A stretch of 8,441 nt of DNA from an uncultured Oscillospiraceae bacterium. GTDB lineage: Bacteria; Bacillota; Clostridia; Oscillospirales; Acutalibacteraceae. Below, one piece after another: positions 5,937-8,441 of this stretch. Position numbers and translations under genes: made by a program. The notes beneath the pieces were generated by a model. That model ran no database searches. It was not told where the DNA came from and saw nothing but the letters and a program-made list of their open reading frames with translations. The stretch covers positions 1-8,441 of the forward strand of contig USDZ01000068.1 in assembly GCA_900553525.1 (NCBI GenBank), read 5' to 3'. Each line of letters opens with the position of its first letter. The stretch's first letter is position 1.

Positions 5937-7421
5937 ATGACAGATTGGTTCCAACATTCCCCCGAGGAATCCGGCGGCGGGCCGGACGCCGCCCCGGAAA
6001 ACGGGAACGCGGGCACTTCTTCCCCGCCAGATTCGGAAAACGGCGGCTGGGTCTCTCCCGCCCCCGATTCGCAAACCGGCGCTTCGGTTCCGACCGGCGG
6101 CGATGCCGCCGATACGCCTCCCTCCTCCTGGTCAGAGGCTCCGTCTGCGCCCCCGGCTTCTTCCGGCGGCTGGCAGACCGGCCCGTCCTATAATCCTTAT
6201 GGATGGCAGCCGCCCTCTTATTCCCCGGCTCCCGCGCCGGGCGGTCCTTCCAAACCGCCGAAAAAGAAAAAAAGCGGAACCGGTGTGCTCATCGGGGTTT
6301 TGGGCGGGCTCTGCGCCCTGACCATCATCACCCTGTCCGTTCTCCTGGTCCTGGCCTGGGACGACGGCATACGTCTTCCGGGTACCACCAGCGGAGGCGG
6401 CGCCACATCCCCGGTCAGCCGCAACCCCGACGCCCCCAAAGTCCAGATCCAGGAGCTGGATGAGGACACCCAGGGCAAGAGCACCCGGGAAATCGTGGAG
6501 ATGAACCTCGACTCCACCGTCATCGTGAAGATGTACTCCTCCCAGAGCGGCTACAGCATCGGGGAACAGCAGGTGGGAGAAGCGTCGGGTATTGTGTTGT
6601 CGGCCGACGGATACATTATTACCAACTGGCACGTTGTCGTCAATGAGGATACCGGCGAGCCCTACAGCCGCGTCTCCGTCACCTTGTACGACGGCACCGT
6701 GTTCGACGAGGCGGAAACCATCGGCTACGACCAATCCACCGACCTCGCGGTCATCAAGGTGGCGGCGACCAACCTGACCCCGGCCGAATTCGGCGATTCC
6801 AGCCAGCTTCAGATCGGAGACAAGGTGGTGGCGCTCGGCAACGCCGGGGGCCTTTCCTGGACGGCTACCCAGGGGATCGTGTCGGGCCTGGCCCGGGATG
6901 TCTACGAGGATACCGGCTACGCGATCAAGTGCCTGCAGGTCGACGCCGCGATCAACCCCGGCAATTCGGGCGGCCCGCTGATGAACGCGGCCGGACAGGT
7001 GGTGGCTGTGAATTCCGCCAAGATCGTCCTTGACGGATATGAAGGGCTGGGCTTCTCCATCCCGATCACCGAAGCACAGGTCATCGTCAACGATCTCATC
7101 GAATACGGGTATGTGACCGGCCGGGTGACGCTGGGGATCCGCGGCGTCACCATCAATCAGGCCGAATACAAGGGCTTTTTGATCGATTCCATTAACGAGG
7201 GATCCCCGCTGGAGGGGACGGGCGCCCAAAGAGGCGACCTGATCACCCACATCGACGGCGTCCGCGTCAACAATTACGGCGAACTGCGGTCCGAATTGTC
7301 GAAACACAGCGCGGGAGACACCGTTACGCTCACCCTTCTGCGGGTGGAGTACCGGCGAGAAAATTCCTTTACTGTCCAGGCCACGCTGGTCGAAGACAGG
7401 GGACAGTGGCTACAGGGATAG
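5937..7421 (+). CDS. htrA: HtrA/DegP-type membrane-anchored serine protease (S1C, one PDZ domain)
   Basis: HtrA proteases degrade or refold damaged proteins at the cell surface. The product is 494 residues from the ATG at 5937. Residues 1-108 form a low-complexity Pro/Gly/Ser-rich cytoplasmic region that ends in KKKK (109-112). One membrane helix follows at about 116-139, which places the protease outside. The trypsin-like domain has the full triad: H232 in TNWHVV, D269 in STDLAVIK and S344 in NPGNSGGPL. A single C-terminal PDZ domain, about 395-485, includes GFLIDSINEGSPLEGTGAQR, then GDLITHIDG. Length and order match Gram-positive HtrA proteins. Upstream GTGs at 5919 and 5928 are in frame, but AAAGG (5922-5926) lies 10 bases before the ATG at 5937, which is preferred; the SD is weak. 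The gene follows a two-component pair in the same direction, suggesting envelope-stress control as in CssRS/HtrA. It ends at a strong terminator. A DegQ/DegS-like role is possible; class assignment is secure. Confidence 0.95.
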   Translation: MTDWFQHSPEESGGGPDAAPENGNAGTSSPPDSENGGWVSPAPDSQTGASVPTGGDAADTPPSSWSEAPSAPPASSGGWQTGPSYNPYGWQPPSYSPAPAPGGPSKPPKKKKSGTGVLIGVLGGLCALTIITLSVLLVLAWDDGIRLPGTTSGGGATSPVSRNPDAPKVQIQELDEDTQGKSTREIVEMNLDSTVIVKMYSSQSGYSIGEQQVGEASGIVLSADGYIITNWHVVVNEDTGEPYSRVSVTLYDGTVFDEAETIGYDQSTDLAVIKVAATNLTPAEFGDSSQLQIGDKVVALGNAGGLSWTATQGIVSGLARDVYEDTGYAIKCLQVDAAINPGNSGGPLMNAAGQVVAVNSAKIVLDGYEGLGFSIPITEAQVIVNDLIEYGYVTGRVTLGIRGVTINQAEYKGFLIDSINEGSPLEGTGAQRGDLITHIDGVRVNNYGELRSELSKHSAGDTVTLTLLRVEYRRENSFTVQATLVEDRGQWLQG

Positions 7422-7430
7422 ATGAAACCG

Positions 7431-7470
7431 CAACAGCGGGGGATCCAAAGGGATCCCCCGCTGTTGTTTT
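7431..7470 (+). terminator. intrinsic terminator of htrA
   Basis: The 16-bp perfect stem CAACAGCGGGGGATCC (7431-7446) pairs with 7451-7466 across an AAAG loop and is followed by TTTT. It lies 10 bases after the htrA stop and separates htrA from spoVT. Confidence 0.93.
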
Positions 7471-7474
7471 ACGT

Positions 7475-7530
7475 GACAAATTGTAAAATAATCCAGCCGG
7501 CTTTTCAAATTTTACCGTATAAATTTTGTC
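7475..7530. repeat. GACAAA...GTAAAAT elements in opposite orientation before spoVT
   Basis: Forward GACAAA (7475-7480) and GTAAAAT (7483-7489) recur inverted as ATTTTAC (7509-7515) and TTTGTC (7525-7530). These nested inverted repeats lie in the AT-rich leader of spoVT and may be regulator sites, or promoter DNA around TATAAA at 7518. No -35 at a normal distance was found. Confidence 0.45.
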
Positions 7531-7599
7531 GGGGAACAAACACTACTGCATGAAACGGTTCGTGTCCCGCGCAGGACCGCATTCGACAAAATTATACGG
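7515..7599. repeat. spaced inverted repeat overlapping the spoVT Shine-Dalgarno
   Basis: CCGTATAAATTTTGTC (7515-7530) is the reverse complement of GACAAAATTATACGG (7585-7599) apart from one extra base. The arms are 54 bases apart. The right arm runs into the SD GGAGG (7598-7602). In DNA the pair could be two opposed binding sites; in RNA, if transcription starts upstream of 7515, it could form a stem that covers part of the SD. Confidence 0.55.
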
Positions 7600-7602
7600 A
7601 GG
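7598..7602 (+). promoter_or_regulatory. ribosome binding site of spoVT
   Basis: GGAGG lies 10 bases before the ATG at 7613 and decides this start over an in-frame TTG at 7526. Confidence 0.8.
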
Positions 7603-7612
7603 AAAAAAGCCA

Positions 7613-8155
7613 ATGAAAGCTACCGGAATTGTCAGACGAATCGACGACCTCGGTCGTGTGGTCATACCGAAAGAAATCCGCCGCACCATGCGCATACGTG
7701 AAGGCGATCCGCTGGAAATTTTCACCGACAACGACGGCGAGGTGGTCTTTAAAAAATACTCCCCGGTAGGGGAAATGTCCCCCTTTGCCAATCAATACGC
7801 CGATGTCATGTCCCGGGCCTGCGGCCTGCCCGTCCTTATCAGCGACCGGGATCACGTCGTGGCGGTCGCCGGGCTGCCCAAAAAGGATTATTACGAGCGG
7901 CGGGTATCGGCCCAGCTCGAAGAACTCATGGAACAGCGCCAGACCCATGTTGCCAAGGCCGGGGACCAGAAACGGCTCCAGCCGGTGGAGAGCATGGAAC
8001 GCTACGCCTCTGTTGCCGTGCCCATCATCGCCTCGGGCGATGTGACCGGTTCGGTCTGCCTGATCCTGCCTGAAAGCGGCGCGGTGCCCTCCGAGGGAGA
8101 TGTCAAGCTCACCCAGGTCGCCGCCGCGTTTCTGGGCCGCCAGATGGAAGAATAG
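7613..8155 (+). CDS. spoVT: stage V sporulation protein T (AbrB-type transcription regulator)
   Basis: SpoVT is a DNA-binding regulator that in Bacillus tunes forespore gene expression late in sporulation under sigma-G, activating some genes and repressing others, including its own. The 180-residue product is close to the 178 residues of the Bacillus protein. Residues 1-50 are the AbrB/MazE swapped-hairpin domain with the hallmark IDDLGRVVIPKEIRRTMRI and GDPLEIF. Residues about 55-178 form the GAF-like domain, with LPVLISDRDHVVAVAGLPKK and YASVAVPIIASGDVTGSV. The domain pair separates SpoVT from AbrB and Abh, which lack the GAF part. The family N terminus MKATGIVRRIDD and the SD fix the start at 7613; an extension to 7526 would add residues foreign to the family. 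It is a single-gene unit between two terminators. Its presence marks the organism as an endospore former or a recent descendant of one. Inverted repeats upstream suggest autoregulation, but this is inferred. Confidence 0.95.
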   Translation: MKATGIVRRIDDLGRVVIPKEIRRTMRIREGDPLEIFTDNDGEVVFKKYSPVGEMSPFANQYADVMSRACGLPVLISDRDHVVAVAGLPKKDYYERRVSAQLEELMEQRQTHVAKAGDQKRLQPVESMERYASVAVPIIASGDVTGSVCLILPESGAVPSEGDVKLTQVAAAFLGRQMEE

Positions 8156-8175
8156 TCCGGCGCCGGACGGTTTTT
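8155..8175 (+). terminator. weak first terminator-like hairpin after spoVT
   Basis: The palindrome GTCCGGCGCCGGAC (8155-8168) starts on the last base of the stop codon and is followed by GG and TTTTT (8171-8175). With a GCGC loop the stem is only 5 bp, so termination may be partial. Confidence 0.4.
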
Positions 8176-8212
8176 CCTCCGGCGGGACGGGCTGCGTTTT
8201 GGGGAATACGCG

Positions 8213-8244
8213 AAGGGGATGCCGCGGCATGCGGCATCCCCTTT
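8213..8244 (+). terminator. main intrinsic terminator after spoVT
   Basis: The 13-bp perfect stem AAGGGGATGCCGC (8213-8225) pairs with 8231-8243 across a GGCAT loop. The downstream T run is short (8242-8244, then CC), so it may act with the hairpin at 8155. Confidence 0.75.
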
Positions 8245-8388
8245 CCGTGTGTTCCAAAAGCCCTGTCGTCCAAAATCCGGCGTCAACCCGCCTGGCTATT
8301 CAAAAGAGAGCGGGGTCGGAGGAAAGACCGCATCCGGGGGCAAACCATCCAAATCCTCCGGAGGCCGGAAACGCTGTCCCGGGAAAAC
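8245..8388. other. intergenic stretch without a recognisable gene
   Basis: I find no credible coding region or known RNA here. Open frames on the plus strand have no SD and an unlikely composition. Small palindromes are present, such as CCTCCGGAGG near 8355-8364, and a GGTC...GACC hairpin near 8315-8330. Confidence 0.5.
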
Positions 8389-8417
8389 TTGCCCCCAACC
8401 CCGAACCGTGATACAAT
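8389..8417 (+). promoter_or_regulatory. sigma-A promoter reading out of the window
   Basis: TTGCCC (8389-8394) and TACAAT (8412-8417) are exactly 17 bases apart, and TG at 8409-8410 makes an extended -10. Transcription would begin near 8424, so a plus-strand gene or RNA should start just past the window end. Confidence 0.8.
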
Positions 8418-8441
8418 AAAAGACAGTGGTTTGGGACACCT

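Noticed and set aside
7517..7547. Sigma-G-type promoter (GTATA with CACTACT) for spoVT
   Set aside because: The -10 match is poor and the spacing long; expected from Bacillus biology but not supported by these bases.
7526..7612. N-terminal extension of SpoVT from a TTG start at 7526
   Set aside because: The family N terminus MKATGIVRRIDDLGR and a good SD support the ATG at 7613.
1..8441. CRISPR array, tRNA, rRNA, phage or toxin-antitoxin module
   Set aside because: I found no regularly spaced repeats, no tRNA or rRNA signatures, no integrase, transposase or phage motifs, and no paired small toxin and antitoxin genes.

Overview
The window reads as chromosomal DNA of a GC-rich, endospore-forming Clostridia bacterium, most like the Oscillospirales/Ruminococcaceae of the gut. 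This rests on the spoVT gene, the strong AGGAGG ribosome binding sites, near-consensus sigma-A promoters and the protein style. It is inferred from the sequence alone. Bases 1-66 are not genomic: they are an Illumina Nextera P7 adapter with an i7 index and transposon mosaic end, so the window is one end of an assembled contig.

Layout: (1) 1-66 adapter. (2) 67-1112, the C-terminal part of asparagine synthetase B, cut by the contig end inside its ATP-binding loop, followed by a strong terminator. (3) 1312-2604, a 430-residue protein of unknown function with two C-terminal membrane helices, with its own consensus promoter; its architecture recalls CorA but it lacks the GMN motif. (4) 2652-2688, an 18-bp-arm perfect palindrome between convergent genes. 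(5) 2771-3280 on the minus strand, a flavin reductase-like flavoprotein. (6) 3517-5703, an OmpR/PhoB-type response regulator and a membrane histidine kinase, a tight two-gene unit. (7) 5937-7421, an HtrA/DegP-type membrane-anchored serine protease, followed by a strong terminator. (8) 7613-8155, spoVT, the AbrB-type late-sporulation regulator, with repeated GACAAA-containing elements in its leader. (9) 8156-8441, two possible terminators, about 145 bp with no recognisable gene, and a near-consensus promoter firing out of the window.

The main functional unit is regulator + kinase + HtrA. The arrangement resembles the Bacillus CssRS/HtrA secretion-stress circuit: an extracytoplasmic sensor could report on the cell surface and control a surface quality-control protease. 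That link is inferred from gene order. The other genes look like ordinary chromosomal neighbours. I see no CRISPR array, transposase, phage gene, tRNA or rRNA, and no clear new multi-gene system. The most novel items are the unknown two-TM protein and the repeat architecture in front of spoVT.
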